Assembly (NCBI GenBank): GCA_029204225.1
Contig: CM055111.1
Span: forward strand, 23,062,899-23,126,898
Source: Diphasiastrum complanatum
Lineage: Eukaryota; Streptophyta; Lycopodiopsida; Lycopodiales; Lycopodiaceae
Reading direction: 5' to 3'
DNA length: 64,000 nt
The position numbers and the translations under genes were made by a program. Within the stretch, counting starts at the first letter, position 1, and each line of letters starts with the position of its first letter. The notes under the pieces were generated by a model. The model was not told where the DNA came from. It made no database searches and worked only from the letters and a program-made list of their open reading frames with translations. Below are positions 34,296 through 45,838 of this stretch, in pieces.

Positions 34296-35070
34296 TCAAC
34301 AATAAAAAGAAAGGACAAGAAAAGCAAACCATATCGCTTCATGGCTAGATCCAATGTTGCCTGATGCGAATCCATTGCAATGCAATGTCGCCTTGTGCAT
34401 CTGCAAATATACAATGCCACCGCCCATAAGTGGGTCAACAACCACACTTGAATGCTTACAACACATCTCTACAATGAAATGCAGAAAATGAGGACTCTTC
34501 TCCATCCCTCCTTGTGTTGGCATGGACGTTGCTGGATCAACTAGTCTCTCTACCGCAGGGTAATAATGTATCCAATTGTCATTCATACTCCCAAACAAGG
34601 AAGGTTCAACTAAATCACAATCACCCATGGGCAATTGCGGTGAAGCATCTACGTGACATAATATAGAAACACCCGACATATTCACCTGGGCAACACATTG
34701 GTGAACTTATCAATCATCGATACAAGTATGATCAACACATTAGAAAATTGATATAACAATATGAGGCGAAACATGCGTACCTAAATACCCATCACACTCA
34801 CTCCAAATTTATCAATGCCTCGTAGAATAGCTTGACGCATCACTCATAGGCCACTTTTTTTGGCAACCCTAACAAGCAATGGTATTTCTACCACACCGAC
34901 AATTGAAACAACCAACCCATCATCATCGAGTATTGTAGATGTAAACTACATAGTACTCTCAAATAAATGATCATGCACTTTGTTCCATATGGGGACATGG
35001 CCATATAATCCATCTGGAATAATATTCGTGGGAAAATTGAGCAATACGGCACTATAAGAAACAGGATTTA
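34296..35070 (-). pseudogene. Decayed SAM-dependent amino-methyltransferase-like segment
   Basis: The minus-strand segment 34687-34296, after an acceptor-like GTTGCCCAG, encodes WIHYYPAVERLVDPATSMPT, then EKSPHFLHFIVEMC and VVVDPLMGGGIVYL. The DPxMGGG motif with a following Leu/Cys-rich helix and HCNGF resembles motif I at the C-terminal end of beta-class N4/N6 amino-methyltransferases (DPFxGxGTT). Upstream, 35070-34798 encodes NIIPDGLYGHVPIWNKVHDH and LDDDGLVVSIVGVVEIPLLV, separated by a TAG stop, with a donor-like TTTAG/GTACGC. A catalytic S/DPPY motif was not found. The assignment is by motif only. Stops suggest a pseudogene or a transposon remnant. Confidence 0.4.
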
Positions 35071-35899
35071 TCTCTTAGTCCTGGACCCTGTGCAAACTGA
35101 TCGTAAATGTGAGAGTATGGAAAGCATCTCGACTGTCGTTGTTTTAGACGTGGCACACTTGGAAATATTTAATATATCCCCGCATACGGTAAAAGTCTAG
35201 CATAGAATGACAAGATGCATGTCAAAATTTGAAAAACACATGACAGAATATGTGCATTTTAATGCCAGCATGTGAATGTACAAATAACATTTACCATACC
35301 TTGTTGCTGGTCTTGGATGATGGCCTGATGAATTCAAAAGACTCATGCGGTCACTTTACACTAGGGGCCATCGCATGGGTGGTGTTAATTACAAGTGCAG
35401 TTGCTTGTTCCTTTCCCTTACGACGTACCTTTGCTAAACATGTTGGAAAGAGAGAGTCGGTTCAGAGAGTTGTGTTAGAGCTCTTGATGATCAACTATTT
35501 ATACTAAGTAATTAACGCATGTCCAATAGGACAACTAATTAGGTCATAGATCACGATAGCCAGTTGGCCATAATGTGTTGTCATCCATCCAGTTAGGACT
35601 TTCCGAAAATTTAGTTGCTAAATGATCAGGGCAAGTCTTTAGCTTCAACTGAAGTGGAACAATACTGTCTTTCATTGGCATGGCCGAAGTGGCTGAAGTC
35701 TTCAACTTTTGTCAAGGACGTCGATATGTCAGATGATGTCTGATATGTCGGAGCCACCTATGAGCAATTCCCGAGTATTTCAACAGACTGCGTAGAAACG
35801 CGAAGAAAATTGTAGAACTGGATGATAAAGTGGATGAAAATTAAAGATCGATTATTTGGTTGACTCACTCCGATAGTAGAATGATCCAACACAAAGAGT
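35071..35899. other. No firm gene; possible N-terminal exon of the methyltransferase-like gene
   Basis: On the minus strand about 35440-35305 encodes a basic segment (AKVRRKGKEQATALVINTTH) followed by AACAAG/GTATGG, which could be an upstream exon. The frame has a stop. The remainder (35510-35899) has no recognisable content; on the minus strand it may be the start of an LTR, since it follows a polypurine run (see the next entry). Confidence 0.25.
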
Positions 35900-35914
35900 A
35901 GAATAATCTAACAC
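35900..35914 (-). promoter_or_regulatory. Polypurine tract, minus strand
   Basis: Reading the minus strand, AATTAAGGGGGAG is followed by TGTTAGATTATTC, the usual PPT-to-LTR arrangement. It would belong to the minus-strand Copia remnant at 36250-37740. The LTR would run towards 35500, but its far end was not found. Confidence 0.5.
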
Positions 35915-35928
35915 TCCCCCTTAATTTG

Positions 35929-36246
35929 ATGGTTCTCTTGGGGTCTGCTATCTGTTGGTGCACTATAATTGTGAATGCTTGCAATTCTATGTGTAGAATG
36001 ATCTATAGTTGTTATTTTTTGATCCACATGTGTGAAATATAGTAGCTTGCTGGTTTTGTATGGACAACAATAGTACATAATCAATTGATTCATCTTTGAT
36101 CAAGTTCTGTTAGAGTTTGCATCTCATTTTGTGTGTAGATGCTGATTTTTCTACATTGGTGAGATTGGTAGAGTATTTTCCTTTGTAACCCAAGATCTTT
36201 CAAGTGGATTGGATCATAATGATCTGAAATCCTTTACATGCTTTGA
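35929..36246 (+). repeat. R/U5 fragment of the 10873-11524 LTR family
   Basis: The plus strand here matches the reverse complement of about 10868-11175 through GTTCTCTTGGG, TTGGTGCACTATA, GTGTGAAATATAGTAGCTT, GATGCTGATTTTTCTACA and the ending GATCTGAAATCCTTTACA. Only the part downstream of the LTR's TATA box is present. It lies between the RNase H end of a minus-strand Copia and that element's polypurine tract, in opposite orientation. Confidence 0.75.
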
Positions 36247-36249
36247 CCT

Positions 36250-37740
36250 TCAAACTTAGTTCTACACAAAATTTTTTGTGTTCATCCAAGCTTAATGCTT
36301 TAGTAAAAATATCCATTGTCATATCTTGCGTTCGACAGTACTGCAAGTCAATCTCTTTGTCGAGAACTTTGCTTCTGAATATTGATACTTAATCTCAATG
36401 TGCTTACTCCTAGAATGAAATATAGGGTTGGCTAATAAAGCAATGGCACTTTCATTATCACAAAATAAAATTGTCGGAGCATATTGGTTTAGACTGATAT
36501 CTGAAAGTAAGTTTTCAACCAAACTGCTTCCTTTGTAGCTTGAGAGGATGCGATATACTTTGATTCAGAATGTATCATTGCTAAGTAATCTAGATCAACT
36601 TCTATTTTTTGTCTCTTTGGATTTGAATACCTAGACAGTAATGAGCTTCGTCAATATCAGTCATGTCAAATTCGAAAGATAGCATTGTTTTAGCTTCTTT
36701 TATTAGATCGATATTGTTGCTCAAAAGCAATGTGTCATCCACATACAAAGTGATAATAATAAAGAATATTGCACTACCTTGAAATAGACATTACAATTTG
36801 AAGAGCTTGGTGTATAGCCGTGATCGATAAGGAAAGTATTGATCCTTTGAAACCATGCTCAAGCAGATTGCTTTAAGCCGTAAAGTGCTTTATGGAGTTT
36901 ACATACATAATTGTGTTTACCTTTGATATTGTAACCTTCGGGTTGCACCATGTAAATGTCTTCTTAGATAACTCCATTAAGATATGTTGTATGTACATCC
37001 ATTTGATGTATTTTCAAATTTGCTGCAACAACAAATGACAATAGAAGTCTAATTGAAGAATGTTTAACTACTGGACTGAAAGTCTCGGTGTAGTCGACGT
37101 TGTGTACCTGAGAAAATCCTTTGGCGACAAGTCGAGCTTTCTTTTTATCGATACTTCCATATGCCTTGTACTTGATTTTGAATATCCATTTGCAATCAGC
37201 TACATTTCTATTGGTAGGTAATTCGATAATAGTCTAACTCTGGTTCTTGATAAGAGATAAATACTCTTTATCCATATCTTCTTTCCAGAGATCGGAATCG
37301 GGTTGACTGAGTGCCTCTTCGATAGTAGTCGGCTCTTAGACAAGGTAAGCTACAAACTCGTCAATATACCTGATAGGTGGTCTGCTGACTCTTGTTGATC
37401 TTCTGGATAATGAACGAAGTTGATAATTTTCATCATGTTATAGTTGCCAAACTGCAACATCATCATCTTCGGATTTGCTACTGATAAGTCGTTCGTCGAG
37501 AGTAGACGAGCTTGGGAATAATCGACTTTGGAACTGGAATGTTCGATAATTCAGGAGAGTCCGATAGTTTGGCTATATGAGATTTGCCCTTATCTTTGAG
37601 GTCGATAAACTGATCTTCGATGAAGACAACATTTCGGCTATTGAATATCTTCATCTCGACAAGATCATACAACTTATAAACTTTATCTGAAGTAGTGTAG
37701 CTAATGAAATAGACTTGTACATGAGTCTGAAGTCCGACAG
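36250..37740 (-). pseudogene. Copia pol remnant: linker, RT, RNase H
   Basis: Reading from 37740 down: KVYKLYDLVEMKIFNSRNVV with FIEDQFIDLK (integrase C-terminal linker), then RT with a decayed fingers region (about 37240-37080), [15 protein letters not shown] and FIIITL.YVDDTLLLS (about 36890-36700). RNase H follows with FCDNESAIALLANPIFHSRSK and the usual DIFTKALSLDEH end (about 36300). Stops and frameshifts are frequent. Gag, protease and the integrase core are absent. The upper end at 37740 joins a Gypsy integrase on the other strand. Confidence 0.8.
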
Positions 37741-37741
37741 A

Positions 37742-38755
37742 TTATTGTCTTGACACACGAGGGTATTGGGGGTGGACATTTATCCTCCGATGCTATTGCT
37801 AGGGCAATTCTTCTGGCAGGATTTTGGTGGCCAACCCTTTTCAAATGTACTTACGCTTATATAAAAGTTTGCGATGTTTTCCAATGCACAAAGAATACCA
37901 AAAAAGCTGATCACAATCTCCTTACTTCAATACTTGAAAGCAAAGCATTTCACAAATGGGGTATTAATTTTGTTGGACCTGTTAGTCCAGCAACACGTGT
38001 GGCACACAATCACGATGTATCGTGATTGCTACTGATTATGCAACAAAGTGGATAGAGGCTAGAGCAACACGAAAAGCAGATGCAAAGTTTGTAGCACACT
38101 TCCTCTATGAAAATATCATTACTAGATTTGGTTGTCAATTAGAGCTTGTCAGTGATCGAGGTTCTCACTTCCTTAATGAAGTAATTAACAATTTACTGAC
38201 TCATTACTTTGTTATCCACTGAAAGAGTACCCCTCGTACTATCCTAGATGTGATGGACTAGCTAAGTCTACGAATAAAACGATTTGTAAAATCTTAACCA
38301 AGATAGTAGAAACCAGTCAATCAGATTGGAAAATGAAGTTATTCTCTGCTATCTGGGCATATCGCACAACGCCAAAGCGAGCCATAGATTGAAAAACACC
38401 ATTTGAGCTGGTATATGGCCAAGAGGCTATTATGACAGTAGAATTTTTGATTCCATCCTTATGCATCACTTTAGCTTATGCCAAAGACTTGTGTGACGAT
38501 AATGCTTATCAACACCAAGTTCAGAATCGACTTTTTATGTTGACAAAACTGTGTGAAACACGACTTATATATCCTACCATGCACAGTTAGTTCACAAATG
38601 ACGACAGAAGGCCTGGCATGATCGTCATCTCCGAAATAAGAATATTCACGATGGCTATAAAGTTTTACTTTACACATCTTCAAAAATCCATCCAGGGAAA
38701 TTGAAATTCCGTAGCCAAGGTTCTTATGTTGTCTAGAAATTTTCTACAAATGGTG
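37742..38755 (+). pseudogene. Gypsy integrase fragment, catalytic residues lost
   Basis: It starts with the zinc-binding region (HEGIGGGHLSSDAIARAILL, then FWWPTLFKCTYAYIKVCDVF), then the core. WGINFVGPV stands where Gypsy integrases have WGIDFxGP, so the first catalytic Asp is Asn. LVSDRGSHFLNEVI keeps the second Asp. In the CDGLAKSTNKTICK segment (about 38250) the catalytic Glu position is Lys. Downstream come KTPFELVYGQEAIM and a chromodomain-free tail to about 38755. Several frameshifts and stops are present. An integrase with two of three DDE residues lost cannot act. Confidence 0.85.
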
Positions 38756-38789
38756 TCATGCAGTCAGAGACGCTCGAAGGCATACCCCT

Positions 38790-39041
38790 GTACCAATATC
38801 GGATCCACATGAGCGATCCAGAGAGAATTTTGAAAAGTCATACATCCTCGTGTCGTTCCGATATCGCATGTCCGTACCAATATCGGATCCACACGAGTGA
38901 GCTAGAGAGAATTTTAAAAAGTCGTACATCCTCGCACTGTTCTGATATCGCATATCCGTACCAATATTGAAACCACGCGAGTAAGCTAGAGAGAACCCTG
39001 AACAGTTGTACATCCTCGCGTCATTCTGATATCAAGTGTAC
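38790..39041. repeat. 84-bp tandem repeat, three copies
   Basis: Units start with GTACCAATAT at 38790, 38874 and 38958, an exact 84-bp period (28 codons). Each contains GGATCCACACGAG-like and CATACATCCTCG-like segments. The third unit is the most diverged. The repeat begins where the Gypsy integrase tail ends and stops shortly before the Copia gag at 39148. Confidence 0.9.
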
Positions 39042-39147
39042 AACTAAGAAAAAATTTATTATACAGTTCTGTGGCATGATAAAATTTGGAGACAAGGTGT
39101 GTGTTTAGACTGAGCCATTTTTATGATCCGGACTCATCTATCCAGTA

Positions 39148-39600
39148 ATGGAAACTCTAAGCGAGAGTGTCCTCAATGACTCAAGCAAATTGGAAGGTGA
39201 TGACAACTATGCAATTTGGAAATTCAAACTGAAGAACATTTTGATGGAAAATGAGCTATGGGAGATCGTGATAGGTGAAGAGACAAGACCAGTGGTTGAA
39301 GAAGATCAGCGGGCATTTGATAGGAGAAAACGAAAAGCCCAGAATGTCATCAACTTATTACTTAGAGATGCAATTATTTTCCTATATTTTGGATTCAGAA
39401 GGACCAAAAAAAACGTGGGATACATTGAAGGCATTGTTTGAAACGACAAATACATCTCGAATACTATTTCTGAAGATGAAGTTGCATACATTGCGGATGA
39501 ATGATGGTGCAACTATTGTTGATCACATACTGAAGATCAAGAGATTCATGACCAATTAGCAGCAGTTGGAGAGCGAGTACAAGATCATGAGATCATGCAA
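39148..39600 (+). pseudogene. Copia gag N-terminal half
   Basis: It opens METLSESVLNDSSKLEGDDN, then YAIWKFKLKNILMENELWEI, a UBN2-type Gag start. A frameshift near 39365 moves the reading to the frame with GPKKTWDTLKALFETTNTSR. After a stop at 39557 about 60 bp remain before the pol frame begins. The rest of gag, the zinc knuckle and the protease core are missing through an internal deletion. No 5' LTR is found upstream, where the 84-bp repeat lies instead. Confidence 0.8.
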
Positions 39601-39614
39601 TTGACAACATTCCA

Positions 39615-40991
39615 TTGAAACTTGCTTCTTCAAAAGTTCTTGCACTTTCTAATGTTCTTTTCATTCCAAAACTTACAAAGAGCTTAATTAGTGTGGAAAA
39701 GTTGCTTGATAATGGTTGTGATGTAAAGTTCAACTCCAATACTTGTTTTATCAAGAGAAAAGATGAGATCCTTGCTGATGGAACTAGATGTGGTGGAATT
39801 TTTAAGTTGAATTCTTATGAGATTGCAAACCTTTGTGAAGTTGCTTTGTTATCTAAGGAGGAGCTGTGGCATAAAAGGTTGGGACATCCTAACTTTACAT
39901 CTATGTCTTCTATGGTTAAGAAGGAGAAGGCTATTGGTCTTCCAAAATCTCTTTCTAAAGATTTCAAGCCTTGTGAGGCTTGTGCCATTGCAAAGTCACA
40001 CATAAAGCCATATCAGGAGTCTTTTATAAAGACTACTTATCCATTGGAACTCATACATTCAGATGTACATTTTTCCTCTTCTAAAAGTATTGGTGGTGCA
40101 ACATGTTTTGTCACCTTTATTGATGACTTTACTAGATACACTTGGTTGTATCTACTTTCTTCAAAGGCTATGGTTTTTTATCACTTCCTTATCTTCAAAG
40201 CTTATGTAGAAAAACAATTTTCTTGCAAAGTTAAAGCTTTAAGATGCAATGGAGGAGGTGAATATATCATTAACACGTTTCATAATTATTGTGAAGGTGA
40301 AGAAATAAAGAGAGAATTTTCTTGTGCCTATTCTCCATCCCGAAATGGAGTAGCTGAGAGGAAAAACAGATCTTTATGTGAATGTGCTAAAGCTATTCGA
40401 GTAGCAACTTCTTTGCTTATTGAATATTGGGGTGAAGCTATAAATTGTGCAAACTATTTGTGCAATAGATTACCTCACAATGCTCTAGCTAGAAAAACAC
40501 CTTTTGAAGTCTTGTTTCAGAAGAAACCTAAGGTAGATCACCTTAGAGTTTTTGGTTGTACTTGCTTTGTTAATATGCCCTTGGAAACAAGGAAAAGAGA
40601 TGATCCTAATTTTGTTAAAGGGATCATGGTTGGATATGCATCCAACAAGAAAGCTTACAGGATCTATGTTCCCTCTACCTCAACTACAATTGAGAGTAGA
40701 GATGTGATATTCCATGAAGATCAAATATACATTCTTGAGAAGGCCAAGTTCAAATATTCTCACAAAGATACTCCAATCATCACCCTTGAAGATCATCATG
40801 GAGAGATGGGGCCAAGATTTGAGGAGGAGTCACCTCGATTTTTTTCACCAAGGAGATCTCAAAGAGAAAGATCCGAGCCTAGAAGGCTTACCTATGAAGA
40901 TAGAGGAAAGCAAGTGCCTATTTTATTTCTCATGAGGAGGCGAAGGATGTATATGATGCTATCAACTCAAAGGAATGGTACCTTGCCATAA
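39615..40991 (+). pseudogene. Copia protease tail and integrase, long open frame
   Basis: A 458-codon frame with ALSNVLFIPKLTKSLISVEK (end of protease domain), ELWHKRLGHPNF (pre-integrase), and the integrase core. In the core, ELIHSDVHF keeps the first Asp. The usual LRSDNGGEY reads LRCNGGGEY, so the second catalytic Asp is lost. SPSRNGVAERKNRSL keeps the Glu. HLRVFGCTCFVNMP and the RDVIFHEDQI linker follow. A frameshift near 40920 ends the frame. Despite its length, the frame cannot give an active integrase. It continues in RT at 40967. Confidence 0.85.
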
Positions 40992-41008
40992 AGGAGGAAT
41001 ATGATGCT

Positions 41009-42404
41009 TTGATGGCCAATAATACATGGGAGCTTGTGGATCTTCCATCCAACAAGCATACCATTGGTTGCAAATGGGTTTTTCGAGTCAAGTATAATCA
41101 AGATGGCACAATCAACAAGTACAAGGCTAGGCTTTGTGCTAAAGGCTTTGCTCAAGTATATAGACTTGATTATGAGGAGACCTTTGCCCCAGTTGCAAAG
41201 ATGGTGTCAATTATAATCATAATTTCTCTTGCTTGTTTTTTCAATTGGCAAATTCTTCAACTAGATGTTTCAAATGCATTTCTAAATGGCTATCTAGAAG
41301 AAGAGATCTATAGGGATCAACCTATTGGGTTCATCCATGATGAAGGAAAAGTTTGCTTGCTCTTCAAAAGTTTATATGCATTAAAGCAAGCTCCAAGGTC
41401 ATGGTATTCTCGACTTAACACCTTTCTTGAGTCACTAGGATTTAATCTTAGTAACTATGATCCTTCCTTATATGTCAAGTTTTTTTATAAAGATATTGTC
41501 ATCCTTCTTATTTATGTTGATGATATCATTTTGACAGGAAGTTGTATCAAGTTAGTTGAGGAAACCAAGATTGCACTTGGAAAAGAGTTCAAGATGCAAG
41601 ATCTTGAAAAAATTTACTATATTCTAGGATAAGAGATTGACTTTCTTAAAGATAAAGCTTTTTTATGTCAATCTAAGTATGCTCTTTCAATGTTAAAAAA
41701 AGTTCAATATGTTGAATTGTAAGAGTATAGAAACACCTATGGAGCAAAATGTAAAGGACTCTAACAAAGGTGATGAAAGATCCTTCGAGGACATCACACT
41801 TTTTAGAAGTCTTATAGGCTCCTTAATTCGGCTCACAATAACTAGACCTGACATAAGCTTTAGTGCTCATAAGTTGAGCCAGGCTATGCAAAATCCTTCA
41901 GTTTATCATTGGAAAAAGGCCAAGAGAGTGCTTAAATATATATCTTCAACTTTTGATCTTGGTTTATTGTATAAAAGTGAAGATTTTTCTATTATTGGTT
42001 ATTCAGACTCGAATTTTGCAAGTGATAGAGCAGATCGAAATTCTACAAGTGCTTATGTCATATATCTTGGAGGAAACTTGATATCTTGGCTTTTCAAAAA
42101 GCAAGATACTGTCTCACTCTCATCATGTGAAGCTGAGTACAAGGCGCTCACTACAACAACAAAGGAAGTGCTTTGGATCAAGAGGTTACTAGTGGAGCTA
42201 AAGATAATTATGGAAGAAGATATACCTATGATCATGTGTGACAACATTTCAGCTCAAGCCCTTGCCAACAACCCAATATTCCATGCAAGGAGCAAGCATA
42301 TCGAAGTTGCACATCACTTCGTGAGAGAGAAGCTCATTGGAGGTGAAATCAAATTGGAGCACATCATCTTGCATTGCAGATATGCTCACCAAACCTTTGA
42401 GTAA
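41009..42404 (+). pseudogene. Copia RT and RNase H, two frameshifted ORFs
   Basis: The first frame (41009-41632) has NNTWELVDLPSNKHTIGCKW, KARLCAKGFAQVYRLDYEET, LQLDVSNAFLNGYLEEEIY, LKQAPRSWYSRLN and ILLIYVDDIILTGS, an RT palm with YVDD kept. A TAA follows at 41630. A frameshift in the SKYALSMLKK region leads to the second frame (41709-42404), with TPMEQNVK, TRPDISFSAHKLSQAM, SLSSCEAEYKALT and FHARSKHIEVAHHFVREKL. Only two or three lesions disable this copy, so it is younger than most here. Confidence 0.9.
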
Positions 42405-42480
42405 AAGTTCCTTCAACAAGCATAGAGCCAACCTTGGAGTTATATTAAGATCCATGTTCAAATCAATATAGATCATTTTT

Positions 42481-43310
42481 AGGAGGAGTGTTAAAATTGA
42501 AACACAATCCATATTGATTTATTGGCTTGCTACAAATGTTGTATTATGCAAGTATGTAGCTCATTAATACAAAATGCCAAGTTTGGCCTACATAGAACTC
42601 GAGCTACATGGTTATGTATTATCTAGTTTGATAAATGCAACTTGCATATAGTTTGTAGACATAGAATTAGCATGATTATGCTTGTAGAAACTCGTGGCAA
42701 CTCACATGCATTAATTGTAATTGATCCATAGTGACATGCAAGGCATGCACAAAGTTTGATGGACACATGCATGATGATTTGGACATTTCTAGTTAGAACT
42801 AATACACTTGGAAAAAGTTGGTAGAATTTCATGCATGACAAGTGACAAATGTCACATACACTCTAGATGTCACTTTAGATGTCATTTTGGAATGGATAGA
42901 TGTGGTTCTATCTCGAGCTACCTCAAACTCCATAAATATGTGTAGCTCTCCACACAATCAATGATGAAGAACCAAAGTTTTGTAGCTATCTCATGCCATT
43001 TTGGATCTAAACAAATATTGTTTGTTATCTCTCTAGCTCTCTCTCTCTCTCTCTAACTCGTGTTGAGGTTAATGCTCATACACTGAAATCTTGTATTTTT
43101 ATTCATTCTTTGATTCATTGCTATTATATTCTATTGATTAGCATGCTAGATTGTGAATTAGCCATTTCTTCTGAACTAGATTTTGTTGATCAATCTAGAA
43201 TCAGGTTATAGTGCCAATCACAAAGCTTAATTAAGATCAGTCACTCTTGTGGACATTCCCCACATGTGTGAATTCTGGAAATTTTGTCAGAAATCTTGCT
43301 CAAATCTGAT
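42481..43310 (+). mobile_element. Polypurine tract and 3' LTR of the 39-kb Copia
   Basis: AGGAGGAG at 42481-42488 is the polypurine tract and TGTTAAAATTGAAAC at 42489 is the LTR start. About 540 bp in there is a CT-rich run (AGCTCTCTCTCTCTCTCTCT, from 43033). CATAAATATGTG at about 42931 may be the TATA region. The CA end lies somewhere between 43220 and 43310. A Gypsy element on the other strand begins at about 43320. Confidence 0.6.
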
Positions 43311-43319
43311 TGATTATCT

Positions 43320-44160
43320 TGTTGACACATATATCCTGCTGTACAATCAATCGTTGCAAGAGCTTCATTCTAGTTGACCGTATCCATTTGAGAATCATAA
43401 TGACCTCCCAAATTTTCCTCTTGTCGGTCACAAGTGTAATCCGTTGTTGATGAATCATCATCCTCTTTTTGAACCACTGATTTGATAGTCCAAGTTGTAG
43501 GATCAACTTTAACTGCACGTTCACGATTTTCAAAAGTGATTTTACCGGTACCCCAATTATGAATTACTTGCGCAACTCGTAACCATGGATGCCCCAATAG
43601 AACTCGGTAGACATTTGGTGCTTCTGGTCACTTTTGGTAAGTTTATTACTACAAAAGTAATGACAAACTGTACTCCCGTAATTTTGACAAGTATATCTTC
43701 AACCATTCCTCATGGACAAACTATTGTTTGATCAGATAGCTTAATAGCAAAAGTAGCAGGTTTGATCTTTGTAGGGCCCCATTTTGCTCATAGGTTTGTA
43801 GAGATCAGGTTAACTCCTGAACCGCCATCTATCATAGCTGCTTCCTTGGGAAATTGTCTATGTTGTATCGACAGAGTGATACTCTTTTGTTCACTTTCCC
43901 AAGCGGCTCCAACATAAAGTACTTCATTAGATTCTTCAAATCTAGCACAAAAAGGTGGCTCCTGATGGACTTCTAGTTCTTCTTGAGCTAACTTTTGCGC
44001 TAAGACTTCTCTTGCTTTTGGCACCAACTTCAGGAACTCTCCCAATGAAATATAAATCTTACTAGACAAAATATTCATGAGCAGTTCTGTTTGCGGTGCT
44101 TCCAGTTCAGTCATCTTGAAGGGTTCTTCATGATGATGCAACTGATCATTCATATCCGTA
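43320..44160 (-). pseudogene. Gypsy aspartic protease region
   Basis: Minus-strand reading from 44153 down: a linker with EAPQTELLMNILSSKIYISL and KLVPKAREVLAQKLAQEELE, then the protease core MIDGGSGVNLIS with the DGGSG form usual in plant Gypsy. After a frameshift, MGHPWLRVAQVIHNWGTGKI (43597 down) is the protease flap and C-terminal part. RT does not follow; the element is cut at about 43320 by the Copia LTR boundary. The 6009-6425 fragment is a second copy of this segment. Confidence 0.85.
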
Positions 44161-44247
44161 CGTAAATTTCTTGGTGGCTACAATGGTGAAGAATGAACTT
44201 CTGTTGTTGCTTTAGCAGCTTCAAGCTCTTCTTCTTCTTCCAGATGT

Positions 44248-45838
44248 TTAATCCACTGCCTCATATTCTGATATCTTTTTTTTTTCTACATGAAGATTTG
44301 GATAGACTCTCGATGCTATTGATGTATCATTCAATGGTATAGAATCAGCAGGTACTAGATCCGCTACTGGTTCTTTCTGCTGTTGTGCTCTGGTGACCAC
44401 CATCAAGGGTGCACTTGATTTATTCTGAGATGCTAGTCTTCGCTTGATTGTTATCAAATTTATAGTTGCTGTAGCTGGTGGTGGCTTTGGTCTTGCTGGA
44501 CAGTCTTTATAGCAATGGCCATAACCACAGTCACGACAGAATGGTACAAATTTTTCTTTATTTGGACATTCTACAACTCTGTAATTTTCTCCACAGACAA
44601 GGCATCCAAGTGGTGCTCTGGTCCAATTTCTCGAGGCTTGTTGTTGAGCGGCAGCATAAATAGCATATTGTTCTGAAGATCCTCCTGAAGATCTACCTTC
44701 TTGATCATTACCATAGTTCCATTGCTCAACACTTATGTATGGTTCTGGTTCCATCAAGTTGGTAGGAATAGCAGAGTGCTTTGGTGGGGCAGGTAAGGCT
44801 AAACATTCCGGGTATCCAAGAGCAGATTGTTGCGGTCTTGCTGCTAGATTTCCTCCATAATGTGGTTATCAATATTCCATTTGGACATACCGTTGCTGAA
44901 TTATTCGAGGGTTGAAGTTGCAAAAAGCAGTCTCATGATCAGGTGAATTACACAAATGGCAAACACTGATTTCCATTCATTTTTTCAATTGAGGACACTC
45001 ATTCACTGTGTGATTTCTTGTACAAATAGAACACCAGACATTTTCCCTAGTAGGAAAAGTCTTCACAAATTTTTCAGGTTCCTTGTTCGCTTTTCCATGA
45101 AAATCTTCCAATGCTTTGATCTTCTCATCAAATTGCGACTGCAACTTTTCCATCTGTTTCTGCTGGTTCTTCCCAAGTTTCTCGAACTCGTTGAGCATCA
45201 TTTCTGGAGTAGCGTTGGCATTCGTTGATGCAATAGTGGTGGATGTCGTAGTAGTCTTCCCTGCTGTATAAGACAACATACTGATATTTGGCTCATCATC
45301 TGAATCTTCATCCTCCTCCCAAATTGCATCATCCATAACATTTTGCAAGAGTGCATACTCATTATGGCATTTCAGCTCACGTCTGATCCATTTAGGTAGA
45401 GTTGACAAAAACCACATAATCATGGCATTTTCGTTAATAAGCCCAGGTTTGCACTCAAATCTGAGGCGTTTTACCCGTTCGATGTAATCTCGAACCATTT
45501 CCCGCTTTTCCATTTTAATTTTACTTAAAACTAGAAAAAGCATCTTTCATAAATTTTCGCGATTAGAACCGTGTAATAAGGGCTCGTTTAACAACCTCCC
45601 AATCTGTACGCTCAGTTTCATCTTGATTATAATACCAATCTTATGCTGTGCCTGTTAAGGCCATAGGAAACAACTTAAGTTGGAGATAAATCTCGCCATA
45701 GACTTCACAAGATTCAGCATAGATATGAAGAAATCTAACTGGATCTGTTAATCTATTATATTTGGGTAGATCCAAACGGGGTACTCTTCTAACAATTATA
45801 GGATTGACTTCCTGAGGAGCACCTCCAGGGGCAGCCAT
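44248..45838 (-). pseudogene. Gypsy gag with zinc knuckles
   Basis: Gag begins at an ATG (45838), MAAPGGAPQEVNPIIVRRVP, then LDLPKYNRLTDPVRFLHIYA. After frame breaks near 45640 and 45550 it continues with the retrotransposon Gag domain (MVRDYIERVKRLRFE, IMWFLSTLPKWIRRELK), an acidic stretch, a Gln/Lys-rich coiled coil, and CCHC-like knuckles CSICTRNHTVNECP (about 45030) and CHLCNSPDHETAFC (about 44960). The 44757-44248 frame has two more (CLVCGENYRVVEC, CRDCGYGHCYKDC). Gag would form the particle and bind RNA. Four knuckles is more than the usual one or two. Confidence 0.85.

Noticed and set aside
38790-39041. Possible CRISPR-like array
   Set aside because: The 84-bp units are contiguous tandem repeats with no unique spacers, in a eukaryotic TE context.
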